From: Acetobacter aceti
Lineage (GTDB): Bacteria; Pseudomonadota; Alphaproteobacteria; Acetobacterales; Acetobacteraceae
NCBI RefSeq assembly: GCF_002005445.1
Contig: NZ_CP014692.1
Span: 1,054,001 to 1,118,000, forward strand
DNA: 64,000 nt
Direction: 5' to 3'
Numbering within the stretch: position 1 is the first letter of the stretch; each line of letters begins with the position of its first letter. Position numbers and translations under genes: made by a program. A model generated the notes under the pieces. The model was not told the DNA's origin. It was given only the letters and a program-made list of their open reading frames with translations, and did no database searches. This document shows, one piece after another, positions 45,740 through 56,889 of this stretch.

Positions 45740-46136
45740 AAATGAAAGAATTGTCCATTTATGCCTTTGTGACAGAAATGGCATCAAGAGCGGTTATTGA
45801 TGGTTCTCTCTGATGCTTCAGAATCTCTTCGTAAAAAAGCTGTGCTGGAGTTGAAAGAAGGGATGTATCCAAGACCCTGCAACGCATGCGGATGCAGTCG
45901 CAATTATGGCGAAAAGGGTTGGTATCAAACCAGACATATATGCCCAGTTTCTCTCCGGTACTCATCTTCTAGACCTTAATAATAATATCAAGATATTTGA
46001 GAAAAACCCCGGTCTGGATTCGATTTACGGTTCGACACAAAATGCCGACAATTTTAACGTTCGCTACAACTCTTATAAAACCCATCAGAAAATAGAGAGT
46101 TACATTAAACCTTTAGTGAATATTCATAAGGATTAA
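45740..46136 (+). pseudogene. decayed solute-binding-protein gene (C-terminal remnant)
   Basis: The frame ending at 46136 encodes VGIKPDIYAQFLSGTHLL..., which aligns residue by residue with the C-terminus of the intact solute-binding protein at 60554-61531 ([18 protein letters not shown]...), including GSTQNADNFNVRYNSYKT against [18 protein letters not shown]. Homology continues upstream of the ATG at 45906 (IQDPATHADAVAIM against [14 protein letters not shown]) across an in-frame TGA at 45852. It then switches frame near 45865 (SDASESLRKK against [11 protein letters not shown]). No N-terminal half remains. This is a relic of a paralogous or transferred gene. Confidence 0.75.
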
Positions 46137-46286
46137 GAAAAAAGATAATACTGTATGCGACTTTCAAGATCAGAAAGTTGGTTCTTGAAAACGAGAATTG
46201 TTATTTATATTTTCTTGTTCCGAAGCCTGGATTGGGTAGCTGGAAGAATGCTCTAAATGGGATTCTCTTGAACGGCTTATAAAGAC

Positions 46287-46326
46287 AGGCTGCTTTAAGC
46301 TGATATGTATAAGCTTAAAGCAGCCT
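46287..46326 (-). terminator. perfect 15-base hairpin after kdsA
   Basis: Arms AGGCTGCTTTAAGCT (46287-46301) and AGCTTAAAGCAGCCT (46312-46326) match perfectly around a 10-base loop, six bases beyond the kdsA stop. The minus-strand tail is GTCTTTATAA, so it is a plausible terminator of the pyrG-kdsA operon. Confidence 0.65.
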
Positions 46327-46331
46327 AAAAA

Positions 46332-49132
<2,801 letters not shown>

Positions 49133-49160
49133 AAAGCGCAGGAGAGAACCCCTGCGCTTT
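49133..49160 (-). terminator. rho-independent terminator of secG
   Basis: Minus strand AAAGCGCAGG, loop GGTTCTCT, CCTGCGCTTT followed by TGTTTTGG. Arms at 49133-49142 and 49151-49160. It lies about 30 bases after the secG stop. Confidence 0.8.
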
Positions 49161-49190
49161 GCCTCGGTCAGATCGTAAATGTCGCAGATG

Positions 49191-49547
49191 TTACGGGTGC
49201 TGGGCAGCGCCGGAAGCATCTGCAGGCTGGCTCTGCTGGACGGGAGCGGGGGCTGCCGGCGCGACAGACTCCGCAGGAGCCGGGGTAGCCAGAATATCAT
49301 GACCGCTGCCGCCGGAAACTGCGCCGCGATTGAGCACCGCCAGCATGAGGGACAGCAGCATGAACGCTGTCGCCAGCCCCGCAGTGGTGCGGGTCAGCAG
49401 ATTCGCTGTGCCGCGACCGGACATGAACGAACCCATGCCCTGCGATGAGCCGATGCCAAGGCCACCTCCCTCGCTGCGCTGGATCAGCACGACAGCAATC
49501 AGGGAAACGGTGACAAGAAGATGAAGGATCAGCAGAGCGGTGATCAT
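49191..49547 (-). CDS. secG: preprotein translocase subunit SecG
   Basis: A 118-residue SecG. Two membrane helices flank the conserved VVLIQRSEGGGLGIGSSQGMGSFMSGRGTANLLTRTTA loop, followed by an Ala/Pro/Gln-rich tail of about 45 residues. SecG assists SecYEG translocation, so the window holds secA and secG, though 9 kb apart. The start is the ATG at 49547. It is followed by a clear terminator, and tpiA precedes it on the same strand (51-base gap), a common tpiA-secG pairing. Confidence 0.93.
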   Translation of the reverse strand: MITALLILHLLVTVSLIAVVLIQRSEGGGLGIGSSQGMGSFMSGRGTANLLTRTTAGLATAFMLLSLMLAVLNRGAVSGGSGHDILATPAPAESVAPAAPAPVQQSQPADASGAAQHP

Positions 49548-49598
49548 GGACAATCCGGTCGAGAGGTCAGAAAAACCGTAGCCTGAAACGAAGATGTC

Positions 49599-50348
49599 TC
49601 AGGCCGTGGGGACGGCGCGAATGATGGACAGGAAAGCGTCCGGCTTCAGGCTGGCGCCTCCGACCAGAGCACCGGCCACGTCCGGGAGGGAGAGGATCGA
49701 GGCGGCATTCCCCGCATCCACGGAACCACCATACAGAATCCGCAGGGATTTGCCAGCATCGCCGAACTGACGCACCAGTTCCGCACGAATGAAGGCGACT
49801 GTCGTCCTGATGTCGTCCGGCGTTGCGGCAAGGCCGGTGCCGATAGCCCAGACCGGCTCATAGGCGACAATGCCGGTGAATCCGTCCGGGAGAGAGCCTT
49901 TGATCTGCCAGCCGAGCGTATCTTCCGTCTGCCCCGACTGACGCTGGTCTTCGGTTTCACCAATGCAGACGATCGGCGTCAGGCCAGCCTGTGCGGCGGA
50001 GACGGCTTTCTCACGCACAGTCTCATCGACTTCACCATGATCACGGCGACGCTCGGAATGGCCGAGAATGACATGTGACGTCCCGACATCCCTCAGCATG
50101 GACGGCGCGATGTCGCCTGTGTGCGCACCCTTGTCGTTCTTGTGGCAGTCCTGCGCACCCAGGGCGACGGTGGAGCCGTTCAGCGTCTGATGGACAAGGG
50201 ACAGGTGCGTGAAGGGCGGGCACACCACCACTTCCACTCCTGAAACCGGCTCTGCCGTCAGACCTGCGATGATCTGCTTCACGCGATCAACGGAGTCGGC
50301 GTTCAGGCCGTTCATTTTCCAGTTGCCGACAATGATGGGCGTGCTCAT
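49599..50348 (-). CDS. tpiA: triosephosphate isomerase
   Basis: A 249-residue TIM barrel. NWKMNG (Lys near residue 11), the catalytic histidine in VILGHSERR, glutamate in GIVAYEPVWAIGTG and the phosphate loops ILYGGSVDAGNA and GALVGGASL are all present. It interconverts dihydroxyacetone phosphate and glyceraldehyde 3-phosphate. GGAGAG precedes the ATG. It is divergent from the ppiD leader across about 135 bases. Confidence 0.97.
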   Translation of the reverse strand: MSTPIIVGNWKMNGLNADSVDRVKQIIAGLTAEPVSGVEVVVCPPFTHLSLVHQTLNGSTVALGAQDCHKNDKGAHTGDIAPSMLRDVGTSHVILGHSERRRDHGEVDETVREKAVSAAQAGLTPIVCIGETEDQRQSGQTEDTLGWQIKGSLPDGFTGIVAYEPVWAIGTGLAATPDDIRTTVAFIRAELVRQFGDAGKSLRILYGGSVDAGNAASILSLPDVAGALVGGASLKPDAFLSIIRAVPTA

Positions 50349-50456
50349 CGGAACGTCTCTCCTGTGAAACCTGGCCTGCGCGGTTCAGCCCGACCGCTTT
50401 GCGGCGCGGCTCCGGCTTTGCCGGGTGATTGTGGAACTGGTCCCACCTGTTGGGAA

Positions 50457-50487
50457 GCATGGCTACCCCATCGGGGTCCGGCCATGC
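50457..50487 (+). promoter_or_regulatory. hairpin masking the start of a leader ORF
   Basis: Arms GCATGGC (50457-50463) and GCCATGC (50481-50487), with an inner stem CCCC (50466-50469)/GGGG (50473-50476). The right arm contains the ATG of the leader ORF (50484) and the inner GGGG its likely ribosome site, so the folded RNA would hide both. A perfect AAGGAGGT (50491-50498) follows immediately. Confidence 0.45.
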
Positions 50488-50624
50488 AAGAAGGAGGTCA
50501 TTCTGACGGAGACGCTGTCCCGGTTCTGGTCAAGACGGGATGGGATGAATATGGTGCCACGCCCGGATACGGCGCCCGGCCGTCTATCCATCTCTGCCTT
50601 CTTCGCGGACCAGTGACTGCATGA
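50484..50624 (+). CDS. candidate 46-residue leader peptide coupled to ppiD
   Basis: An ATG at 50484 opens a 46-residue frame (MQEGGHSDGDAVPVLVKTGW then polar residues) whose TGA at 50622-50624 overlaps the ppiD ATG at 50621 (ATGA). It has no membrane segment or known motif and no run of Trp codons, so it is not a classical trp leader. The overlap and the hairpin over its start are the evidence; chance is a real alternative. ppiD itself has no clear ribosome site of its own, which would fit translational coupling. Confidence 0.3.
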   Translation: MQEGGHSDGDAVPVLVKTGWDEYGATPGYGARPSIHLCLLRGPVTA

Positions 50625-52564
50625 TTTCCTTCCTCCGCCGCTTTGTTGTTGAATCCTGGCTTGGTCGTGTCCTCGCCATCGTCATCTTTCTGGCCTTCGT
50701 GGGCTGGGGTGTGGGCGATGTGCTGACCAACATGGCCGACGATCCCGCCATCGTCGCCAAGGTCGGTTCCCAGAAGATCACCACCCATGACTTCGCGGCG
50801 GCCCTGCAGGCGGAAATGCCGCGCATCGCCCAGCAGATGGGGATGCCGGATGTGGCGCATATTCCCGCCAACGTCCGTCAGCCTATGGCGAATGAAATCC
50901 TGCAGCGGCTGATCGGTCAGGCGCAGGTGCTGGCGGCGGCGCGTGATTACGGCATTCAGGTGCCCGATGCCGCCGTAAGAGACGAGATTTTCGCCATGCC
51001 CTATTTTCAGGGCAGGAATGGTCAGTTCGATCGCCAGAAATTCAATGCGATGCTCGCCAATGCCGGGATGACCGAACAGCGTCTGATCGGGCTGGTGCGG
51101 GATGACCTGACTGCGCGTGCCGTGATGGAGCCGCTGTCTACCGGCGCTCATGTGCCCGATCTGGTGGTGAACCGCACGTATGGCTTCGAGACCGTGACCC
51201 GTGTTCTGGACGTGCTGCGTATTCCTTTCTCATCCCAGGCCGAACCCGCTACACCGGACGAGGCGACTCTGAAGCGGTTTTACGATAATCACCCGTGGAT
51301 GTTCCAAAGCCCGGAATATCGCCACGCCCGGATCGTGGTGCTCTCTCCTGAAACTGTCGCTACTCAGTCACCTGCGACGGACGAAGAGCTGCATCAGCTT
51401 TATGACGCCCGGAAGGACCACTTCAACCAGCCTGAACTGCGCAGTGTCCAGCTTGTGACGTCCTCCGATCAGGCGGCGGCGCAGGCCGTGCAGACCCTCT
51501 GGAAAGGGGGGGGTGACTGGACTCAGATTCAGGCCGCCGCCAAAAACAGCGCCGCGGTGGAATTCAACGATGCGCGCCCAAGCGTGCTGCCATCCGCCAC
51601 TCTCCAGAAGCTTGTTTTCGGGGCGCGGCAGGGAAGCATTCAGGGACCGGAAAAGACCGACACCGGATGGATCGTGTTCCGTGTGACGAAAGTGACGCCG
51701 CCGCACTCTGAAAGTTTTGACGACGCGAAGTCGACGCTGCGGGATGAAATCGCAAAGGCGAAGGGTCCGGCGATGATCAGCGCCAGTGTGCCCAAACTTC
51801 AGGACGCGCTGGCTGGCGGAGGGATGGACACCATTCCGACCGGTCTCGGGGTTACCCCGGCCGCAGGTTTTCTCGATGCGAAAGGTATGACCAAAGACGG
51901 GACACCCGCTCCGCTTCCGGCCTCTGGCGAACTGCGTGACGACATCGTCGCACGGGTGTTCGAGCAGGCCAAAGGCGCCGCGCCTCAGCTGATCGAGGCG
52001 AAGGCTCAGCCGCAGCAGGGCCAGCCGCCTGCTTCTCTCGGCTGGTATGCCGTGTCCGTCGATGAGATCACGCCGAGCCAGCCCCAGCCTTATGACGCTG
52101 TGAAAGACAAGGTGCTGGCTGCATGGAAAGAACAGGCGCGTCACCACGAAGCTGATGAGAAGGCCACGGCGCTCTATGTTGCTGCTGGTCAGAAGGGTGA
52201 CGTGGCGGCCGTCGCACCCGTCGGCAGTGATCTGCAGAAGAATGTGATGATCTCGCGTGCCCGTCCGGTCGAGACGCTGCCGCGTGACCTGATGGGCATC
52301 GCTCTCCGGATGCCTGTGGGACGCAGCGTCATGGTCGAGGATGATAAAGGCTTTGTGGTCGCAACGGTCACCGCCGTGCAGCATCCTGATCCGAAGGCGG
52401 ATACGATCGGCATCGGGCGAGTGCGGGATGGTATGACTGAGTCGCTGTCGTCCGACATGACTGCCGCGTTCATTCAGAGCCTCAGCGAGCGTTACAAGGC
52501 CAAAATCATTGCCGCCGGCGCGCGTGCCGCAATGACCCAGGCCGGTTTTGGGGATGGTTCGTGA
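50621..52564 (+). CDS. ppiD: periplasmic folding chaperone PpiD (SurA-N / parvulin-like)
   Basis: A 647-residue protein with an N-terminal membrane anchor (WLGRVLAIVIFLAFVGWGVGDVL, about residues 13-35), a SurA_N_3-type domain (VAKVGSQKITTHDFAAAL... through GRNGQFDRQKFNAMLANAGMTEQRL), one PPIase-like domain and a C-terminal region. PpiD sits at the SecYEG exit and helps newly exported proteins. It ends on the trpE start (TGATG), so the genes are coupled, the usual alphaproteobacterial ppiD-trpE arrangement. Confidence 0.9.
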   Translation: MISFLRRFVVESWLGRVLAIVIFLAFVGWGVGDVLTNMADDPAIVAKVGSQKITTHDFAAALQAEMPRIAQQMGMPDVAHIPANVRQPMANEILQRLIGQAQVLAAARDYGIQVPDAAVRDEIFAMPYFQGRNGQFDRQKFNAMLANAGMTEQRLIGLVRDDLTARAVMEPLSTGAHVPDLVVNRTYGFETVTRVLDVLRIPFSSQAEPATPDEATLKRFYDNHPWMFQSPEYRHARIVVLSPETVATQSPATDEELHQLYDARKDHFNQPELRSVQLVTSSDQAAAQAVQTLWKGGGDWTQIQAAAKNSAAVEFNDARPSVLPSATLQKLVFGARQGSIQGPEKTDTGWIVFRVTKVTPPHSESFDDAKSTLRDEIAKAKGPAMISASVPKLQDALAGGGMDTIPTGLGVTPAAGFLDAKGMTKDGTPAPLPASGELRDDIVARVFEQAKGAAPQLIEAKAQPQQGQPPASLGWYAVSVDEITPSQPQPYDAVKDKVLAAWKEQARHHEADEKATALYVAAGQKGDVAAVAPVGSDLQKNVMISRARPVETLPRDLMGIALRMPVGRSVMVEDDKGFVVATVTAVQHPDPKADTIGIGRVRDGMTESLSSDMTAAFIQSLSERYKAKIIAAGARAAMTQAGFGDGS

Positions 52565-54087
52565 TGCGGCTCGCCACTCTTGATTCTCCCTCTCGCCCGG
52601 CCTGTGAAGCGGCCTGGGCGCGCGGTGAAAGCAGCGTTGTTTTCGCCGTTGACGCTGCTGACCTGCTGACACCGGTCGCCGCCTATATGCGGCTTGCGGC
52701 CATGGACGGGACGGACGGGCGGAACACGCTGCTGCTGGAGTCGGTCGAAGGTGGCGCAAGCCGGGGACGCTATTCCGTCATTGCCCTGAAGCCGGATCTG
52801 CTGTGGCGCTGTCATGACGGCAAGGCGGCGATCAACCGGAATGCGATGACCGATGCTGACGCATATGAACCGGTTTCCGAAGCGCCTCTGGACAGCCTGC
52901 GCAGGCTGGTCAATGAAAGCCGCCTGCAACTCGATGACAGGCTGCCTCCAATGACGGCCGGGGTGTTCGGCTATCTGGGCTATGACATGGTGCGTCAGAT
53001 GGAGCGCATGCCCAATGCGCCGGTGGATGACCTCGGTCTGCCCGAAGCCATTCTCATGCGTCCGGGGCTGTTCGCGATTTTTGATACGGTCACGGATGAA
53101 CTGATCCTTGCTGCGCCCATCCGGCCTCGTGCCGACGACCATCCGGGTGCAGCCTTTGATCGCGCCCGCAAACTGATCCACGAAGCGCAGGCCTGTCTCG
53201 CCGCACCGCTGACCGTTCCACAGGAGCCGATGGTTGAGGCGCTTGAACCGCCGCGTTCTACTTACACAGAGGCGGAATTCGAAGATGTGGTCAGGCGTAT
53301 TCAGGACTATATCGCCGCTGGAGATGCGTTTCAGGTCGTCCCGAGCCAGCGTTTCTCGACGCCATTCGGCCTGTCCTCACTCGCGCTCTATCGCTCCCTG
53401 CGCCGGATCAATCCCGCGCCGTTCCTGTTCCACCTGAATCTCGGCGGTTTCTCTCTCGTCGGGTCGTCTCCGGAAATTCTTGTGCGTCTGCGTGACGGCA
53501 GGATGACGGTGCGTCCGCTTGCCGGAACCCGTCCGCGTGGCGCGGATGCGGAAGAGGACAGGCGTCTGGAGGAAGAACTTCTGGCTGACGAGAAGGAACG
53601 CGCCGAGCATCTCATGCTCATTGATCTGGGACGTAACGATGTCGGCCGTGTCAGCATCACCGGGTCGGTGAAGGTGACGGAGAAGTTCATCATCGAACGG
53701 TTCAGTCATGTCATGCATATTTCCTCGAACGTCGAGGGGATGCTCAAGCCGGGGCTGGATGCGCTTGATGCTCTCGTCGCCGCTTTTCCGGCAGGCACGC
53801 TGACGGGCGCTCCCAAGATTCGTGCGATGGAGATCATCGACGAGGTGGAGCGGACCCGTCGTGCGACCTATGCCGGGTGCATCGGGTATTTCGGTGCGGG
53901 TGGTGACATGGATACCTGCATCGGTCTGCGCATGGCGGTCGTGAAAGACGGCATGATGTATGTGCAGGCAGGTTGTGGCGTCGTGGCTGACAGCGTGCCG
54001 TCGCTGGAGCGCGCTGAAACAGAGCACAAGGCGAGGGCCCTGTTCCGTGCGGCTGAGGAGGCTGTCCGGATGGCGGCTCGAAACTGA
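52564..54087 (+). CDS. trpE: anthranilate synthase component I
   Basis: A 507-residue enzyme. The N-terminal domain carries the feedback-site segment LLLESVEGGASRGRYSVIAL (LES near residue 60 and serine-containing tryptophan pocket); the C-terminal chorismate-binding domain carries FQVVPSQRF, SPEILVRLRDGRMTVRPLAGTRPRG, DLGRNDVGRVS, HVMHISSNVEG, FPAGTLTGAPKIRAMEIIDE and GCGVVADS. It makes anthranilate with a glutaminase subunit. trpG is not downstream: a repeat cluster and a convergent MOSC gene follow. Confidence 0.96.
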   Translation: MRLATLDSPSRPACEAAWARGESSVVFAVDAADLLTPVAAYMRLAAMDGTDGRNTLLLESVEGGASRGRYSVIALKPDLLWRCHDGKAAINRNAMTDADAYEPVSEAPLDSLRRLVNESRLQLDDRLPPMTAGVFGYLGYDMVRQMERMPNAPVDDLGLPEAILMRPGLFAIFDTVTDELILAAPIRPRADDHPGAAFDRARKLIHEAQACLAAPLTVPQEPMVEALEPPRSTYTEAEFEDVVRRIQDYIAAGDAFQVVPSQRFSTPFGLSSLALYRSLRRINPAPFLFHLNLGGFSLVGSSPEILVRLRDGRMTVRPLAGTRPRGADAEEDRRLEEELLADEKERAEHLMLIDLGRNDVGRVSITGSVKVTEKFIIERFSHVMHISSNVEGMLKPGLDALDALVAAFPAGTLTGAPKIRAMEIIDEVERTRRATYAGCIGYFGAGGDMDTCIGLRMAVVKDGMMYVQAGCGVVADSVPSLERAETEHKARALFRAAEEAVRMAARN

Positions 54088-54109
54088 TAGGGGTCTTGGA
54101 GAGGGGGAT

Positions 54110-54296
54110 TCCCTGAAGCTTTTTGAAAAAAGCTTCAGCAAAAACTTCTTTTCCGTTCGGGTGAGGTTTTTTGAAACTCTCTGATAAATATGTATATTTT
54201 CAAGAATTATTGAAGAGTTTCCCGCCTTCAGATTCAAGACAAATCGGGATCAAAGGGACCACGTCCCTTTGTAGGGTCCGGGGCAAAGCCCCATAA
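54110..54296. repeat. palindrome cluster after trpE (dispersed-repeat type)
   Basis: Three hairpins: CTGAAGCTTTTT (54113-54124)/AAAAAGCTTCAG (54127-54138); AAAGGGAC (54252-54259)/GTCCCTTT (54263-54270); GGGGC (54280-54284)/GCCCC (54288-54292). The last two form a unit resembling 49049-49085. I recall similar strings scattered in acetic acid bacterial genomes. The first hairpin may also end the trpE transcript, although no T-run follows it on the plus strand. Confidence 0.6.
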
Positions 54297-54328
54297 CCTG
54301 TTGCTTCAGCCTGCGCACCACCCGGCCG

Positions 54329-55153
54329 TTAATTTTCAGCCCCGGATGGCTGAAATTCCAGAATTTCCACCTCATCACCGACGGAGATCATGCCTGTGTG
54401 CTCCACAAGCGCATTCTGGCCGAACATCACGCCATCTTTCTGTTTTCTGAAGCGGGCGAGGGTGGCCAAAGGCTCTTTCCTGTTGGGGATATTTCCGGTG
54501 TTCTGATCAACGGTTGTCATCGCACAGCGGGAGCAGGGCTTCACCAGACTCAATTCCGTGTCGCCAATCCGGATTCTGGCCCAACTGTCCTCTTCCCACG
54601 CTTTTGCACCGGACACGACAAGATTGGGACGAAAACGATCCATCGGAACGGGCGCGTCCAGACGACGGTTCAGATCGTCCAGCGAGGCGAGCGTCGTGAC
54701 CAGAACAGGGAACCCGTCGGAAAACGAATTGGTAAAGGCATGCCCGTTCCACTGGCAGGGACGAGCGCTTTCCGGGCGCGGCATGTAAACCAGACGACAG
54801 GATAGACCGATAATCTCCGAAATCCACTGCGCGGCTTCATCGCCTGCATCGAGGGCTGGGACTGTATCCTTCCATACCGTGACCATGACAGAGTGCGCCT
54901 GATCGGAAGGGTGTTTTACCACCAGATCCGGTCTGCTGCTGTGTGTCAGGCAGAGGCCTTCTGTCGTGACCGAGACGTGCAGTGTCGCCATCACCGGGTA
55001 TGTGCGCTGGGTGATGAATTGTCCTGCGTTATCAACGATCAACCACCGTCGGTCGTTTTCCGGTCCCCATGGCCGGAGCGAGAGTTCCGTCATTGAAAGA
55101 CCATGCAGGCTTTTCACGGGATAGATGTGAAGCGAGCGTAGGATCAGTCTCAT
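54329..55153 (-). CDS. MOSC-domain protein (YcbX-like, without ferredoxin domain)
   Basis: A 274-residue protein. The MOSC N-terminal beta barrel (LHIYPVKSLHGLSM, GPENDRRWLIVD..GQFITQR) is followed by the MOSC domain with MDRFRPNLVVSG, the SLVKPCSRCAMTTVDQNTG cysteine segment, which would bind molybdenum cofactor, and the FGQNALVEHTGMISVGDEVEIL end. It resembles YcbX/mARC but stops before the 2Fe-2S domain of E. coli YcbX, so electrons must come from a separate protein. Likely reduction of N-hydroxylated compounds. Confidence 0.85.
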   Translation of the reverse strand: MRLILRSLHIYPVKSLHGLSMTELSLRPWGPENDRRWLIVDNAGQFITQRTYPVMATLHVSVTTEGLCLTHSSRPDLVVKHPSDQAHSVMVTVWKDTVPALDAGDEAAQWISEIIGLSCRLVYMPRPESARPCQWNGHAFTNSFSDGFPVLVTTLASLDDLNRRLDAPVPMDRFRPNLVVSGAKAWEEDSWARIRIGDTELSLVKPCSRCAMTTVDQNTGNIPNRKEPLATLARFRKQKDGVMFGQNALVEHTGMISVGDEVEILEFQPSGAEN

Positions 55154-55193
55154 GAGACACCTTCAAGAAATTTCAGAAGTGCAATGATCGCCC

Positions 55194-55211
55194 ATGTCAC
55201 AAAACTATCAC
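55194..55211 (+). promoter_or_regulatory. PHO-box-like PhoB binding site
   Basis: ATGTCACAAAACTATCAC: two 7-base units ATGTCAC and CTATCAC separated by AAAA, matching the classical PHO box (CTGTCAT-AAAT-CTGTCAC type) at most positions. It lies 62 bases before the ATG of the Pit transporter. Confidence 0.65.
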
Positions 55212-55273
55212 TGAATCTTTCTGAGACGGTTTGGCTAGAAGAGCACCAGTTTTCCTTACTGAGTGGTAAATAC

Positions 55274-56884
55274 ATGTCAGACACAACAGCCGATGCCATA
55301 CCCGCTGGGCGGCCGGATATGGAGGGTGGCGAACACCCTGCCTTCCGGATGCTCTTTCTGGGTATCGTTTTCGTTGCCTTGGGTTTCGTGGGTTACAGCG
55401 TTCTGTCAGATCTTCATGCCGCAGGTGGCCAGGGTGTCGCCATCGGCGCGTTTGTTCTTCTGGGTCTTGCTCTGTTCATTGCCCTTGGATTTGAATTTGT
55501 AAATGGCTTCCATGACACAGCCAATGCTGTGGCCACAGTCATTTATACAAACAGTCTGCCGCCTCTGGTCGCCGTCGTCTGGTCCGGCATGTGGAACCTG
55601 CTCGGTGTTCTCGTCTCCTCCGGCGCGGTCGCCTACAGCATCGTCTCGCTGCTGCCGGTCGAACTGATCCTTCAGGTCGGAAGCGGGGCGGGTCATGCGA
55701 TGATCTTCGCCCTTCTGCTTGCCGCGATCATCTGGAATCTGGCGACATGGGCGATGGGTATTCCCAACTCCTCATCCCATGCCCTGATCGGATCGATCAT
55801 GGGCGTCGGTATCGCCAACCAGCTTCTGGCTCCGCATGGCATCGCCACGCAGGGCGTGGACTGGGCGCAGGTCACCAAGGTGTTCAAATCCCTGCTGTTC
55901 AGCCCGATCTGTGGTTTCGCCATGTCGGCAGCCCTGCTGGTTCTGATGAAAGCCACAATCCGCAATCGCAAGCTTTACGAAGCCCCCAAGGGCGATCAGC
56001 CGCCGCCATGGTGGATCCGTGGTCTGCTGATCGGCACCTGCACCGGCGTATCCTTTTTTCATGGTGGTAACGATGGCCAGAAAGGCATGGGTCTGATCAT
56101 GCTGATCCTGATCGGCGCAGCGCCAACGGCTTATGCCCTGAACCGCGCCATGCCGGACAGCATGACACCGGGCTTCGTGCAGTCCGCTGATTATGCCGTG
56201 GGTGCTTTCCGCGCCCATACGGATGGAGCCGCCGCTCCGACTGTTGAAGACGCCCGTACCATTGTGAGCGATGCTCTTCGTGACCGTAATGTTTCCGGTC
56301 CAAAAGTCTGGTCAGCGCTGGCAGTTCTGTCTGACTCCGTTTCCTCGGCTGTAAAAAGCTACGGTTCGCTGCGCAGCATGCCGTCCGCCTCCGTCTCCAA
56401 TGTCCGCACGGACATGTATCTGACCTCCGACGCCATCCGGACCATGAAGGGTGGAGATACGTTCACCGCCGATGAAAATGGCCGCTTCAAGAAGTTCATG
56501 CAGGCTCTGAATGACGGCACACGCTTTATTCCCATCTGGGTGAAGATCGCTGTCGCTGTGGCTCTGGGTCTTGGAACCATGGTCGGCTGGAAGCGCATTG
56601 TCATCACGGTTGGTGAGAAGATCGGCAAGACACATCTGACCTATGCTCAGGGTGCTGCTGCTGAAATCGTGGCCATGGGCACGATCGGTCTTGCCGAAGG
56701 CTATGGCATGCCGGTGTCCACAACCCACATCCTCTCTGGTGGTGTCGCCGGAACAATGGCGGCCAATGGCTCGGGTCTCCAGTGGTCCACCCTCAGGACG
56801 ATGGCGCTCGCATGGGTCATCACCCTGCCGGCAGCCATGATGATCAGTGGCGTTCTCTACATCCTGCTGCGTCAGGTTTTCTGA
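55274..56884 (+). CDS. pit: inorganic phosphate transporter, Pit family
   Basis: A 536-residue PiT-family permease. GFEFVNGFHDTANAVATVIYTNSL (near residues 75-98) and the second copy of the family repeat, GLAEGYGMPVSTTHILSGGVAGT, are diagnostic, with IPNSSSHALIGSIMG between. About ten membrane helices flank a long cytoplasmic loop (about residues 300-410, including HTDGAAAPTVEDARTIVSDAL). The ATG at 55274 follows the PHO box. It imports phosphate by cation symport. It ends five bases before the porin. Confidence 0.93.
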   Translation: MSDTTADAIPAGRPDMEGGEHPAFRMLFLGIVFVALGFVGYSVLSDLHAAGGQGVAIGAFVLLGLALFIALGFEFVNGFHDTANAVATVIYTNSLPPLVAVVWSGMWNLLGVLVSSGAVAYSIVSLLPVELILQVGSGAGHAMIFALLLAAIIWNLATWAMGIPNSSSHALIGSIMGVGIANQLLAPHGIATQGVDWAQVTKVFKSLLFSPICGFAMSAALLVLMKATIRNRKLYEAPKGDQPPPWWIRGLLIGTCTGVSFFHGGNDGQKGMGLIMLILIGAAPTAYALNRAMPDSMTPGFVQSADYAVGAFRAHTDGAAAPTVEDARTIVSDALRDRNVSGPKVWSALAVLSDSVSSAVKSYGSLRSMPSASVSNVRTDMYLTSDAIRTMKGGDTFTADENGRFKKFMQALNDGTRFIPIWVKIAVAVALGLGTMVGWKRIVITVGEKIGKTHLTYAQGAAAEIVAMGTIGLAEGYGMPVSTTHILSGGVAGTMAANGSGLQWSTLRTMALAWVITLPAAMMISGVLYILLRQVF

Positions 56885-56889
56885 CTGGT

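Noticed and set aside
50425-50616. Alternative leader frame starting after the perfect AAGGAGGT site
   Set aside because: No ATG, GTG or TTG lies at a suitable distance after that site; only ATT or CTG is available, so the frame from ATG 50484 is the better candidate.
51368-52759. A 463-residue minus-strand frame opposite ppiD
   Set aside because: Arg/His-rich shadow with no motif; ppiD and trpE on the other strand are well supported and coupled.
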